DNA of 64,000 nt from GCA-2717185 sp964474755 (GTDB lineage: Bacteria; Pseudomonadota; Alphaproteobacteria; UBA8366; GCA-2717185), in contig CAYYUG010000004.1 in assembly GCA_964474755.1 (NCBI GenBank), forward strand, positions 62,001-126,000, read 5' to 3'. Made by a program: the position numbers and the translations under genes. Position 1 is the first letter of the stretch, and the number at the start of each line of letters is the position of its first letter. The notes under the pieces were generated by a model. That model ran no database searches. It saw only the letters and a program-made list of their open reading frames with translations, and had not been told where the DNA came from. Below, piece after piece: positions 44,714 through 53,711 of the stretch.

Positions 44714-45286
44714 CTAATCGGCGTGAGCCGGTTTTTTGCCGTCCGGTGGCCAGGCGTCGACACCATCCTCGAGAGGTATTTCGAGACTACGTAGCAATTG
44801 CGACATCATCGACCAATTACCGATGGCCACAACCATTTCGACCAGTTCCGCGGGACCACCAACGTGTGCGGCACATTCCCGCCATACTGCATCGGAAATT
44901 TTACCATGTTCCAGAGTATCATCGACAGCCGCCAAAACCGCACGATCCGCGGCATCATAACCATCATAGTGTCGCCAATCACGAACACCAATTACGTCTT
45001 CCCGCGGCAACCCAACCGCTTCAGCAAATCGCCAATGCTGGGTCCACTCATAGCAGGAGCCTGTCACCCAACCGATCCGCATGATGATGAGCTCGCGCAA
45101 CCGTACATCGATCGTCTTATTGGTAAACAGCAATGTGGTAAGTAACTCGTTCACGCCGCGCGCCAATTGTGGGTTATTCAGAAGCATGCGATAGGCGTTT
45201 ACCTTCGCCATGGATTCGCGGATACCCATTTCCTTCGCTGTTTCGATCGCATCCTCGACCGACAGCATCGCTACCCGTTCCGACAT
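44714..45286 (-). CDS. Carboxymuconolactone decarboxylase family protein
   Basis: A 190-residue all-helical CMD/AhpD-fold protein. The core motif is LRELIIMRIGWVTGSCYEW followed by TQH, where His is conserved. It has a single Cys rather than the C-x-x-C of AhpD peroxidase partners, so a thiol-disulfide role is less likely. These proteins are often encoded near aromatic or CoA-transferase genes and their activities are mostly unknown. GGGG precedes the ATG. It stands alone between convergent and tandem neighbours. Confidence 0.85.
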   Translation of the reverse strand: MSERVAMLSVEDAIETAKEMGIRESMAKVNAYRMLLNNPQLARGVNELLTTLLFTNKTIDVRLRELIIMRIGWVTGSCYEWTQHWRFAEAVGLPREDVIGVRDWRHYDGYDAADRAVLAAVDDTLEHGKISDAVWRECAAHVGGPAELVEMVVAIGNWSMMSQLLRSLEIPLEDGVDAWPPDGKKPAHAD

Positions 45287-45682
45287 TCATATCCCCCGAT
45301 CTGCTCTAGTTTGATATGCGAGATTAGGCATACCGCAACAAACGCTGCAAACGCTGAGCTGGGCATTCCTTTTTACAAGCGTATTTCGGAACCGACGTGA
45401 TCATTCCTGGCTAGGTACCCATAGGCGTCACCATGACAGCAAACGATTCACGGAGGATTGACGATGTGCTGTTACTCGATGGATTGCCAGCCACCATGAA
45501 GATAGCCGAATTATTGGTCGACCTGCGTCGCAGCATCGGTCTAGAGGTGAGGCACAATCCCTACTACGCTGCTATCCTGCCGCCAAATAGATTGGCTAAA
45601 ATTCTAACCCTCTACGGCCACGAACGGCTGGTGTTAGGGAAATATGACTGAGATAGAGCTCTCTTATCCATAAATTTTCGTG
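45287..45682. other. Intergenic with a possible gene fragment
   Basis: 396 nt upstream of the CMD gene. A 72-codon plus-strand frame at 45433-45651 has no clear RBS. Its end (NRLAKILTLYGHERLVLGKYD region) has the pattern R-L-A-x-I-x3-Y-G-x-E-R-L seen near the C terminus of TatD-like and other amidohydrolases, so it could be a remnant of such a gene. I do not call it a functional gene. Confidence 0.3.
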
Positions 45683-48010
45683 CTACATCAGCTTGGAGCA
45701 CAAGACCTCTTCGGCAACCAGTTTGTCAATTGTCGCCGCGTCGTAGCCAATCTCAAGAAGTACCTCCGCATTGTGCTCTCCGAGCAACGGGGTCGGGCGG
45801 GCCTCTGTCTCACGCGTGTTACCGAAACGGATGTAGTTCCAAGCAATACGCAACTCGCCGCCAATTGGATGCTGGCGGACCATGATCATGTCATTAGCTT
45901 GGCTATGCGGATCATCGAGGAAATAGTCGCTGTCCGGTTTCTGTGCTTCGATGCTGGGCACGCCAGCAGACTTGAGAGCCGCTAATGTCTCGGTCAACCC
46001 GCGACCGGCGAAAGCCGCCGCTAACCCCTTCGCAAAGTCGGTGTCGATGGGATGCTGCCCGACAAACACTTTCGCGGCAGTCAAATTGGCATCGGGTTGA
46101 CCGGCCACCGCACATAGGGCCTGTCGTTCCGCGTCGTCGCGCGCAACCACGTATATCCAACCATCGCTCAATCGGTATAGCCGGTGGAACGGGTTCAGCC
46201 CGTACTGTTCCTTGTCCGCCATAGGTCTGACTGGCTGCCCGTCGAACTTCGTGAACCAAGCGGAACTCAATACTACCGCAGCGTTTAATAGGTTTGCGTC
46301 TATCCGCTGTACCGTTCCCGTGCGATGCCGCGCAAACAGCGCGAGGATCATTCCAAGTGCCCCCATCGCCCCGTTCGTAAAATCGGTGGGCGCCAGCTGT
46401 GCCGGGAACACTGGCGGGTTCTCGGGGCCACCCTGAGCCCGTTCCATGCCCATTAGCGCCTGCGCCAAAGGGTCAATTCCAGGCCGCTTCGAATAGGGCC
46501 CGGTCCAGCCATAACCCGTCAGGTGCGCTTCAATCAGCCTCGGGTTAACCGCTTCATCGATCCCCATCCGCTCCGTCGCATGCGGCCGCAAATTAGCGAT
46601 CAACGCATCAGCTGAGGCGGCGATCTTCTGGGCAATTCGCTTACCATCGTCGTTTCGCGTATTCACCGACACCGAGCGCTTGCCAAAATTTATATTGTAA
46701 AAATAGGTCCGCCCGATCGGCCGCGACAGATCGCCGGTCGGTGGTTCAAACTTGATGACATCGGCACCCAAGTCAGCAAGCAGCCGGCCGCCTGTCGGTC
46801 CCGCGATCAAATTGGTAATCTCTAGCACCCGCACACCGTCGAGGGGTGGCGCGTCTAGCCCATCCGTCGCCGGTGCGGCCGCCTGGGGCGCCGGATAATT
46901 GTTTGGCAAACCGGTGATCGCCTCCGTCGGCCGTGGCCCCTTCGCAGCGCCGGGCATCTCACTCATCATGATGGGAGCACCCATCTGTGTCACTGGGCCC
47001 AGGACCGGGTCATCGAGCGTAATAACCATGTCATTGTGGTTGATCTGTGGGTCTTTCATACCCTCTTCGATTTTCCGGCAAGGCCCGAAGGGGACGTCGG
47101 CTTCCTCGAATAGTTCGGCCCATTTTACCTGTGTTTTGGTCTTGATAACTCGGGCGATAGCAGCGCGTAGCTCCCCGTCATCCTCCGGCGTGACGCCGCC
47201 GCGGCCATCCTGGAACCGCTCTTCCTTGATCATTTCGCCGATACCCAATAAGCCCGCGCAGATAGCCATAAATCCAACATGGACGCAGCCGAGTTGGATC
47301 CATTCACCATCGGAGCATTCGTAGACGCTATAGAACGGTGCACTACCAGACGGATGTGTCTGGAAGACAGTCCGCGCAAGCTTTTCACCTATCACCTTGG
47401 GATGATAGAGCAACGCGCCAGCCATTAGCGAAGTTTCAACAGTGCGGCCACGGCCTGTGGTCTCTCGCGCCAGTAACGATGCGGCGATTCCCAAATTGGC
47501 AAACAGAGCCGCTCCCACGGTCGGCAGCGGATGCACAATATGCACAGGGGCCGGCCGAAATCCTGGCATACCGCCCATGACGCCGGTGCGCGCTAGCACC
47601 AGTTCCTCGATCGGCGGTTCATCCTTCAGCGATCCATGCTTGCCGTAGGCAGTGATCGAACAACTCACCAGCCGCCCGTTCGTCACCGCCAGCCAGCCCG
47701 GATCCACCAAACGTTGGAGGCCGGAACTCGGCGCGAAATCATCGACTAGTACATCAGCGCCAGCTATCAAACGGCGGTATAGCCGCGCGTCCTTTCCATC
47801 GTCTTCATGATCAAGTATCGAAAGGTCCAACGCGACGCATTCCTTCCCCCGGTCCCAAACAACGAAACCACCATCGCGGTACAGCGGGGCCTCCGGGTCA
47901 ACGACCCTTACGACCCGGGCGCCAAGGTCGCTCAGCAGCATCGTCGCAAATGCCGCCGCGGCCCCCGTACCGAGATCAAGTACAGTAATTCCATCGAGTG
48001 TTTTTGCCAT
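45683..48010 (-). CDS. Double-domain CaiB/BaiF CoA-transferase
   Basis: A 775-residue protein with two class III CoA-transferase domains in tandem, about 1-370 and 388-775. Each starts with the CaiB strand (LDGITVLDLGTG; LDGVRVLEITNLIAGP). Domain 2 has the catalytic Asp513 in RPGIDPLAQALMG, whereas the matching place in domain 1 reads PPIEELVLARTG, with Glu135 or Glu136 and no Asp, so domain 1 is probably not catalytic in the usual way. Most family members are single-domain dimers. It should move CoA between a donor thioester and a carboxylate. AGGAG lies 11 nt before the ATG. Confidence 0.9.
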   Translation of the reverse strand: MAKTLDGITVLDLGTGAAAAFATMLLSDLGARVVRVVDPEAPLYRDGGFVVWDRGKECVALDLSILDHEDDGKDARLYRRLIAGADVLVDDFAPSSGLQRLVDPGWLAVTNGRLVSCSITAYGKHGSLKDEPPIEELVLARTGVMGGMPGFRPAPVHIVHPLPTVGAALFANLGIAASLLARETTGRGRTVETSLMAGALLYHPKVIGEKLARTVFQTHPSGSAPFYSVYECSDGEWIQLGCVHVGFMAICAGLLGIGEMIKEERFQDGRGGVTPEDDGELRAAIARVIKTKTQVKWAELFEEADVPFGPCRKIEEGMKDPQINHNDMVITLDDPVLGPVTQMGAPIMMSEMPGAAKGPRPTEAITGLPNNYPAPQAAAPATDGLDAPPLDGVRVLEITNLIAGPTGGRLLADLGADVIKFEPPTGDLSRPIGRTYFYNINFGKRSVSVNTRNDDGKRIAQKIAASADALIANLRPHATERMGIDEAVNPRLIEAHLTGYGWTGPYSKRPGIDPLAQALMGMERAQGGPENPPVFPAQLAPTDFTNGAMGALGMILALFARHRTGTVQRIDANLLNAAVVLSSAWFTKFDGQPVRPMADKEQYGLNPFHRLYRLSDGWIYVVARDDAERQALCAVAGQPDANLTAAKVFVGQHPIDTDFAKGLAAAFAGRGLTETLAALKSAGVPSIEAQKPDSDYFLDDPHSQANDMIMVRQHPIGGELRIAWNYIRFGNTRETEARPTPLLGEHNAEVLLEIGYDAATIDKLVAEEVLCSKLM

Positions 48011-48113
48011 AATGCCGGGTGCTCCTGGGGTCCCCTTTGGGGTTGGGATCGTTTCGAACAGTGTGCGAAACGGTATGCAGAGAAAGACGAACGATCAAGC
48101 GGTTAGTCGGAAT

Positions 48114-49043
48114 TCAAGAAGTAACACTGCGTAGATCGTAGCCAAGCCTTGGAAAGTGCACGACGACCGAACCTACGACCGGATCCTCGCGTCGTACCGC
48201 GGTTTCTTCGGCGTCGATCAGCACAAGCTCTCCTTCGATAGCATCTCGTCCATAATCATCAGCGCGGATGCGAACGATCGTACCGGGTTCCGGGTCCTCT
48301 AGGAAAGGGGACGAGGTGCGCACCGGAGCGGGCCCAACGCTTCTTGCAACATCTATGGCTGCGCTAGCTTCCATGACCGTGACCTCGCCATGCCCGAACG
48401 CTCGCATACGTGCCATCCAGTTCTGAATTCGGGGATAGGGTTTCAGCTCGTGCACCAGGCGATCGCTGCGTGCGGTAATAAACCACAGCGCGTGATAGAC
48501 GGCGAAGTCGCCGACCGTCACGGCCGACCCGGCGATAAAGGCGCGTCCGTCAGCTAACAGCGCATCAACCCGAGCGACCTGGACCCGCACGGCGGGTGCG
48601 CTTCGGCGCGCGGCACGGCGCACCGTTTCCTCACTTGGGATCGGCAATCCTCTCATGCGCGATCGGTCCGCCTGCAAATCGCTCGGTAAGAGGTCGAGAT
48701 TGGTGCCGGATACGTAGAGGGATATTGGTCGGAACAGCTGATGTTCGGCCCAATAGGCAATCGCATCGCCCAATGCGGAAAATTCTTCAGGATACATGGT
48801 CGGTTCTGGCTGAAGCCTTTCAAGTTGTCGCAGGATCAGCTTCGTGTCGCAATAGATATCCGCGCCGATCTGCAACACCGGCGTGCGTCGATAGCCACCG
48901 GTTAACGGCGTGAGGTTCGGCTTTGGTGCGACGGGTGGAATAATGACTGACCGCCAGTTCATCCTCTTGTAGCCCAGCGCGAGCCGTGCCTTTTCGGCAT
49001 AGTTGGAGAAGTCGTAATTGTGGAGGATGAGTTCGTTAGGCAC
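48114..49043 (-). CDS. Glutathione S-transferase family protein with C-terminal extension
   Basis: A 309-residue GST-like protein starting at GTG, supported by GGGAG 7 nt upstream. Residues 1-85 form the thioredoxin-fold domain (ILHNYDFSNYAEKARLALG; TPVLQIG), and about 90-230 the helical domain. The last 75 residues form a beta-rich tail (GTIVRIRADDYGRD, GELVLIDAEETAV) not found in ordinary cytosolic GSTs. The catalytic residue is likely the Tyr or Ser near 10-14. It lies 28 nt after the NIPSNAP gene stop and may be in its operon. Role probably thioether or dehalogenation chemistry, uncertain. Confidence 0.83.
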   Translation of the reverse strand: MPNELILHNYDFSNYAEKARLALGYKRMNWRSVIIPPVAPKPNLTPLTGGYRRTPVLQIGADIYCDTKLILRQLERLQPEPTMYPEEFSALGDAIAYWAEHQLFRPISLYVSGTNLDLLPSDLQADRSRMRGLPIPSEETVRRAARRSAPAVRVQVARVDALLADGRAFIAGSAVTVGDFAVYHALWFITARSDRLVHELKPYPRIQNWMARMRAFGHGEVTVMEASAAIDVARSVGPAPVRTSSPFLEDPEPGTIVRIRADDYGRDAIEGELVLIDAEETAVRREDPVVGSVVVHFPRLGYDLRSVTS

Positions 49044-49071
49044 CTAAGGTCTCCCGCTCGCAAAACGGCGT

Positions 49072-49773
49072 CTACCGAATCCGGCTGTAGTCCATCGGGC
49101 GCAATAGCACGCTGTCAACCCGTTCGATATTCGCCATCCAGTCCCCTTTTGTCAGCTGAGACAAGTCAGGGTTGATATCCTGCACTTCGCGCCAACTTTG
49201 CCAGTGGGCAAGGTCCGGGAACCAACGGAGTTCGACGCTGCGATGCGAACCGGTATTGGTCGTGCCGGGACCAATCACCGTGTCAAAAAAGCAGAGTAAG
49301 GTTGCGCCGCCGCGTTCTAGAGCCGCCATCACCTTATCCGCATAGAACGTGTGATGATCGGAGACAGAGCCTGGCCGGAAAAAGAGAATACGCTGCTCGA
49401 TAACACCACGTGGTTGACCCCGCACCGTGTCGATCATCGGCCATGTAGGCGGCAAAACCGGCGAGAATTCCGTAAGTTTGAGTATCGCCGTGTCTACAAA
49501 ATCCAAGGCAAGGTAGAGGCCTTTGTCTTGGGCCTGGCGCAAAGTGGTATCCGCCACCGCCCGTGAGCGGTGCTGTTCCCAAGTTGCTAAGCTCTCATGC
49601 TCTCGCAATTGCCAAACGGCGCAGCCGGCTTCCGGGCCGATCAGGATTTCCCAAGCGCCAACCAGCTTCGACCCATGATCGTCAAGCGCCTGCATCGCTA
49701 CATTCTGAAAATGAGCATTGCGCTGTTCGAGCTTGCCACCGCGCGCGATAACCAAACGGTGTTGGTAAATCAA
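49072..49773 (-). CDS. NIPSNAP family protein, two domains
   Basis: A 233-residue protein with two ferredoxin-like NIPSNAP domains (about 1-105 and 112-233), each starting with a YQHR- or EQRI-type strand and carrying an E-x-R-W or A-V-W-x-L-R strand. The TTG start is supported by GGGAG 8 nt upstream and by homology at residue 1. Function of the family is poorly known; members are often next to catabolic or CoA-linked genes. It is divergent from the acyl-CoA carboxyltransferase and precedes the GST gene. Confidence 0.82.
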   Translation of the reverse strand: MIYQHRLVIARGGKLEQRNAHFQNVAMQALDDHGSKLVGAWEILIGPEAGCAVWQLREHESLATWEQHRSRAVADTTLRQAQDKGLYLALDFVDTAILKLTEFSPVLPPTWPMIDTVRGQPRGVIEQRILFFRPGSVSDHHTFYADKVMAALERGGATLLCFFDTVIGPGTTNTGSHRSVELRWFPDLAHWQSWREVQDINPDLSQLTKGDWMANIERVDSVLLRPMDYSRIR

Positions 49774-49860
49774 GGCAAGTTCTCCCAGAGCTGTTCGGTA
49801 GGCCTTTACACAATGCTATACCATGGTCCGGCATAAATGCATTGATGCGGGGATCAAAGT

Positions 49861-51408
49861 ATGTCGTGGCAAACCGAACTGGATGAACTGAAACGACGCG
49901 AGGCGTTCGCCGAACAGCTCGGCGGTGCCGAGCGGGTCAGACGCCAAAAGGACGGTGGGCGGTACACAATCCGACAACGCATCGACCTTCTGGCCGATAA
50001 TGGCAGCTTTCACGAAGTCGGTAAGATTGCCGGTCTGGCGCAGTATGATGGCCAGAACGACCTGGACTCCTTCATGGCCTCAAACTTCGTCTTCGGGCGC
50101 GCCAAGGTGGAAGGGCGGCCGGTTGTGATCGGAGGCGACGACTTTACCGTTCGCGGCGGTTCAGCGGACGCGACGATCAAGGAAAAACATATGATGTGCG
50201 AGCAGATGGCAAGTTCCCTACGTCTGCCGCTGCTGCGCATCGTCGAAGGCTCCGGAGGCGGCGGTTCGGTCAAGACGATTGAGACACGCGGACGAGCCAA
50301 CCTCCCGGGCAGCGTCGGTTGGAACCTAGTTGTCGAATGCTTGGCGACGGTGCCGCGGGTTGGACTGGGGCTCGGGTCTGTAGCCGGGATCGGCGCGGCC
50401 TATCTGGCGGCGACCCACTATTCCATTATGTTAAAGAACAAATCTGCACTATTTGTCGCCGGTCCACCGGTCGTGAAGCATACGGGCCAGACGCTAACCA
50501 AAAACGAGCTCGGCGGCTACAAGATCCAACTACGCGCAGGCGCCGTCGACGAAGCGGTCGACACAGAAGAAGAGGCATTCGAATGCGCCCGACGGTTCCT
50601 GTCATACCTGCCGTCTTCCGTCTACGAGTTGCCGCCGCGCGGCGAACAGCATGACAACCCTGAACGCCAGGTCGATTGGCTACTCGACGCAATCCCGCGT
50701 GATATCCGCAAAGTCTACAAGATGCGCCCGATCGTAGAAGCGCTGGTCGATGAGGGATCTTTTTTTGAGATGGGTCGGATGTTCGGTCGATCCGTCATCA
50801 CCGGGCTCGCAAGGATGGATGGATGGCCCGTCGCCTTCATGGCAAGCGATCCCTATTCCTATGGCGGCTGCTGGACGGCGGACACCTGCAAGAAGGTTCA
50901 GAAATTCGTCGATTTGGCCGAAGCCTTCCATCTGCCCATCATCTATCTGGTCGACTGCCCCGGCTTCGAAGTCGGCCTGCAGGGTGAGATGAATGGCACT
51001 ATTAAGGAAGGTGTGCGCGCCATGACGGCGATTGGCCAAACCTCGGTGCCCTGGTGCCCCATAATTGTGCGCAACGCATTCGGCGTCGCCGGTGGTGCGC
51101 ACCGTAATCCTGCGAACCATTCGACGCGTTATGCTTGGCCGTCGGCGCGTTGGGGATCTCTGCCACTAGAAGGTGGAATTGAAGCGGCCTATCGCGCCCA
51201 AATTGACGCAGCCAATGATCCAGACGAAGAGTTGCGGAATATCGAGGACCGACTTAACAAGCTGCGCTCCCCCTTCCGCACAGCGGAAAGTTTCTGGATC
51301 GAGGAAATTATCGACCCGCGCAACACGCGCAGCCTACTCTGCGAATTCGTTAACCTTGCCGCGCCGTTGCGCAAACCAGGCAAGTATAGCCACGGGATCC
51401 GACCGTAG
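49861..51408 (+). CDS. Acyl-CoA carboxylase carboxyltransferase subunit
   Basis: A 515-residue carboxyltransferase of the PccB/MccB/AccD family with two crotonase-like halves. The first contains VEGSGGGGSVKT and GLGSVAGIGAAYLAA, forming an oxyanion hole; the second contains LVDCPGFEVG and the AFGVAGGAHRN segment. It transfers CO2 from carboxybiotin to an acyl-CoA. No biotin carboxylase or BCCP gene is in the window, so it must pair with one encoded elsewhere or work as a decarboxylase-type or orphan subunit. Acyl preference (propionyl, methylcrotonyl, geranyl) is unclear. Confidence 0.9.
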   Translation: MSWQTELDELKRREAFAEQLGGAERVRRQKDGGRYTIRQRIDLLADNGSFHEVGKIAGLAQYDGQNDLDSFMASNFVFGRAKVEGRPVVIGGDDFTVRGGSADATIKEKHMMCEQMASSLRLPLLRIVEGSGGGGSVKTIETRGRANLPGSVGWNLVVECLATVPRVGLGLGSVAGIGAAYLAATHYSIMLKNKSALFVAGPPVVKHTGQTLTKNELGGYKIQLRAGAVDEAVDTEEEAFECARRFLSYLPSSVYELPPRGEQHDNPERQVDWLLDAIPRDIRKVYKMRPIVEALVDEGSFFEMGRMFGRSVITGLARMDGWPVAFMASDPYSYGGCWTADTCKKVQKFVDLAEAFHLPIIYLVDCPGFEVGLQGEMNGTIKEGVRAMTAIGQTSVPWCPIIVRNAFGVAGGAHRNPANHSTRYAWPSARWGSLPLEGGIEAAYRAQIDAANDPDEELRNIEDRLNKLRSPFRTAESFWIEEIIDPRNTRSLLCEFVNLAAPLRKPGKYSHGIRP

Positions 51409-51511
51409 GAGTAATTTGCAACCTTCGTGACTACAGCTTCACGCAAACCTGAAACTGTCAGTCACTTAAAGGAGAAGACCTGGTTATGCCAGCCACAAAC
51501 CTACAAAGCGA

Positions 51512-52399
51512 TTAATCCTTCCCTTCGACTGTCTCCTCTTCGATCGCGTAGTACTCGTCGAGGCCGATGTAGTCCTCCACCCCTTGCCGAGCGGCGACCG
51601 CTTCTGGTTCAGTCATGCCGGTGTATCGCCCGGTTGCCTTCATCTCCTCCAACGCCTTCTTCGCAAAATGGAAGCTGGCAAGAAGATAGAGCTGCGCGTC
51701 AATACACATGGCGTAGCCCATGTCCTCTAATTCATTCATTGGAAACTGCGGGCGCCCATCCCGGTTGCCGCGGCTTTGCACATAGACGAGCGGTAATGGG
51801 GAGCATTTTGGCGCCGCCTTCGCCTCCTCATCGTTGCGCGGGAAAAACAGCCCCATGTCCGCCCCCTCTTCGGCTGCCACTTCCATGCGTTTGATTGAGG
51901 GTTCAAGCCCCTCAAATCGGCAAATGTCTGTGCGAGCGATAATCACAAAGTCCGGATCGCGTTTGTCGCGCTCACGACAGGCCCAGCGAATCTTATCACG
52001 GAACTCGTCCAAAGGGATCGCATGGGCCACGTATTTGTGATAGTGCGCGCGCTTAGGGAAGAGCTGGTCCTCGATGTGGATGCCGGCGACGCCGCCATCA
52101 ATGAAGTCGCGCACCGTGCGCGTGACATGCAGCGGCTCGCCGAAACCGGCACCCGCATCGGCGACCACGGGCAAAGAGATCGACCGTGCAATCTGCGAAG
52201 CGGTCTCGACCTGTTCAGTAAGTGTCAGCAAGGGTTCCGTCACTGCGCGCGATCCGCCTGTCACGAACCCACCTACATAGGCGCCTTCAAAACCCAATTT
52301 CTCGACCATACGGCCACCCAGCGAATAATAAACAGCCGGCAGGTACAACATACCATCCTGCTTCAATAGCGCGCGCAGCCGTGTCGTCGCCTTCTCCAT
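51512..52399 (-). CDS. ICL/PEP-mutase family lyase (not isocitrate lyase)
   Basis: A 295-residue TIM-barrel enzyme of the isocitrate lyase/PEP mutase superfamily. It has VVADAGAGFG (79-87 region), GIHIEDQLFPKR (107-117) and FVIIARTD. The catalytic loop of isocitrate and methylisocitrate lyases is K/R-C-G-H; here it reads PKRAHY (115-120) with no Cys. This argues against those activities and favours a different member, such as an oxaloacetate decarboxylase, dimethylmalate lyase or hydrolase type. GGGAG lies 6 nt before the ATG. It is divergent from a TauD-like gene. Confidence 0.87.
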   Translation of the reverse strand: MEKATTRLRALLKQDGMLYLPAVYYSLGGRMVEKLGFEGAYVGGFVTGGSRAVTEPLLTLTEQVETASQIARSISLPVVADAGAGFGEPLHVTRTVRDFIDGGVAGIHIEDQLFPKRAHYHKYVAHAIPLDEFRDKIRWACRERDKRDPDFVIIARTDICRFEGLEPSIKRMEVAAEEGADMGLFFPRNDEEAKAAPKCSPLPLVYVQSRGNRDGRPQFPMNELEDMGYAMCIDAQLYLLASFHFAKKALEEMKATGRYTGMTEPEAVAARQGVEDYIGLDEYYAIEEETVEGKD

Positions 52400-52486
52400 G
52401 TTTGACTCCCATCTTCACATGCAAAATATTGTCTGGATAATAGTGTCAGTATGATGTGCGACGCCGCTTGAGAGAAATCGAAAATC

Positions 52487-53548
52487 ATGAATTCCATCGC
52501 TAAATTACGAGGGTCTGCCGAGAACCCGCATCGCGTTGAACTGCCCTGCGCCTGGTATCGCCAGGAACTCGAAGCCGATGAATCTTGGATCTGGTCATTC
52601 GAGAAGGAGCATATCGAAGAACTTGACGCAGCCCTGCGCCTTTCCCAAGAAAAAGGCCTAGATATTTTCGAGGTCACTAAGGACGACTTTCCGCTGCCCT
52701 CCTTCGGCAAGATCCTCGACGCCCTGCTCGATGAGCTAGAACATGGTCGAGGTGTAGTGCTCATGCGCGGCTTCCCGGTCGAACGCTACAACACGGACGA
52801 ACTGCGACGGCTGTATTGGGGTATGGGGGCTCATATGGGTACAGCAGAATCGCAGAATATAGACGGCGAGCTCATGCAAGATATTTCAGATCGAGGCTTT
52901 GACTACACAAAGACTGAACACCGTGGCAGCATGACCGCTGCAAAATTGCGCCCACATTGCGATATCACCGACGTGGTGGGACTGCTCTGTGTGCGCACCG
53001 CAAAGGAAGGTGGTAAAAGCACGCTCTGTAGCTCCAGTACTGTCTACAACGAAGTGTTCGATAAGCATCCCGAATATTTGCCTGTTATCCATAGCGGCTT
53101 CCGCTTCGACCTCGACGGCAAGGGCCCAACAGGTCACCCGAAAGAAGTCACTAACCCGCTGCCAATATTCAGCTGGTGTGATGGCCAGCTCAGCTGCCGC
53201 TACAACCAAAAAGCCATCGAAGAGGGAGCTGAGAAGATCGACCAACCCCTCAACGACCTCCAGCAGGCGGCCGTCGCCTTCATTGGTGACACAGCAGTTC
53301 GACCCGACATCCAGTACGAGATGGATTTTCGGCCAGGCGACATCCAATGGCTGAACAATTACGTCATCCTGCACTCGCGCACCGTCTATGTGGATCATGG
53401 AGCGGCCGACAAAAAACGGCTTCTTCTGCGCCTGTGGCTTAACCATCCGAAAGCTCGGCCACTAGACGACGATTTCGCAAACAAGGCGCTTATGGGACCG
53501 CGCAAGGGCGTTAAGCATCGCACACCTACCTACGAATTGGCGGATTGA
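52487..53548 (+). CDS. TauD-like 2-oxoglutarate dioxygenase, long type (copy 1)
   Basis: A 353-residue member of a longer TauD/GbbH-like group. Iron ligands are H157-x-D159 (in PHCDITD) and H296; the 2-oxoglutarate Arg is at 311 or 315. A paralogue of matching length and motif order lies at 59657-60721; they share SxIVGLLC or DVVGLLC after the H-x-D, TxYNE, and HSRTxYxDH at the distal His. The N-terminal 60 residues are an extra helical segment not found in 280-residue TauD. Substrate unknown; large group members often hydroxylate trimethylamine-type or amino acid substrates. Confidence 0.88.
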   Translation: MNSIAKLRGSAENPHRVELPCAWYRQELEADESWIWSFEKEHIEELDAALRLSQEKGLDIFEVTKDDFPLPSFGKILDALLDELEHGRGVVLMRGFPVERYNTDELRRLYWGMGAHMGTAESQNIDGELMQDISDRGFDYTKTEHRGSMTAAKLRPHCDITDVVGLLCVRTAKEGGKSTLCSSSTVYNEVFDKHPEYLPVIHSGFRFDLDGKGPTGHPKEVTNPLPIFSWCDGQLSCRYNQKAIEEGAEKIDQPLNDLQQAAVAFIGDTAVRPDIQYEMDFRPGDIQWLNNYVILHSRTVYVDHGAADKKRLLLRLWLNHPKARPLDDDFANKALMGPRKGVKHRTPTYELAD

Positions 53549-53711
53549 CCTACATAATTGTGCCCATAGGCTGCCGCAATTCACCTCCTGTCACTCCAAC
53601 TTCCGGAGCGGGATTCATACTAGGTGCCAAAAACAGCACTGCCTGGGCAACGGATCAGCGGTGCAACCCTCCCAGTCTAGAAAGACGAGCATGGTGGGCA
53701 GGACATCACCC

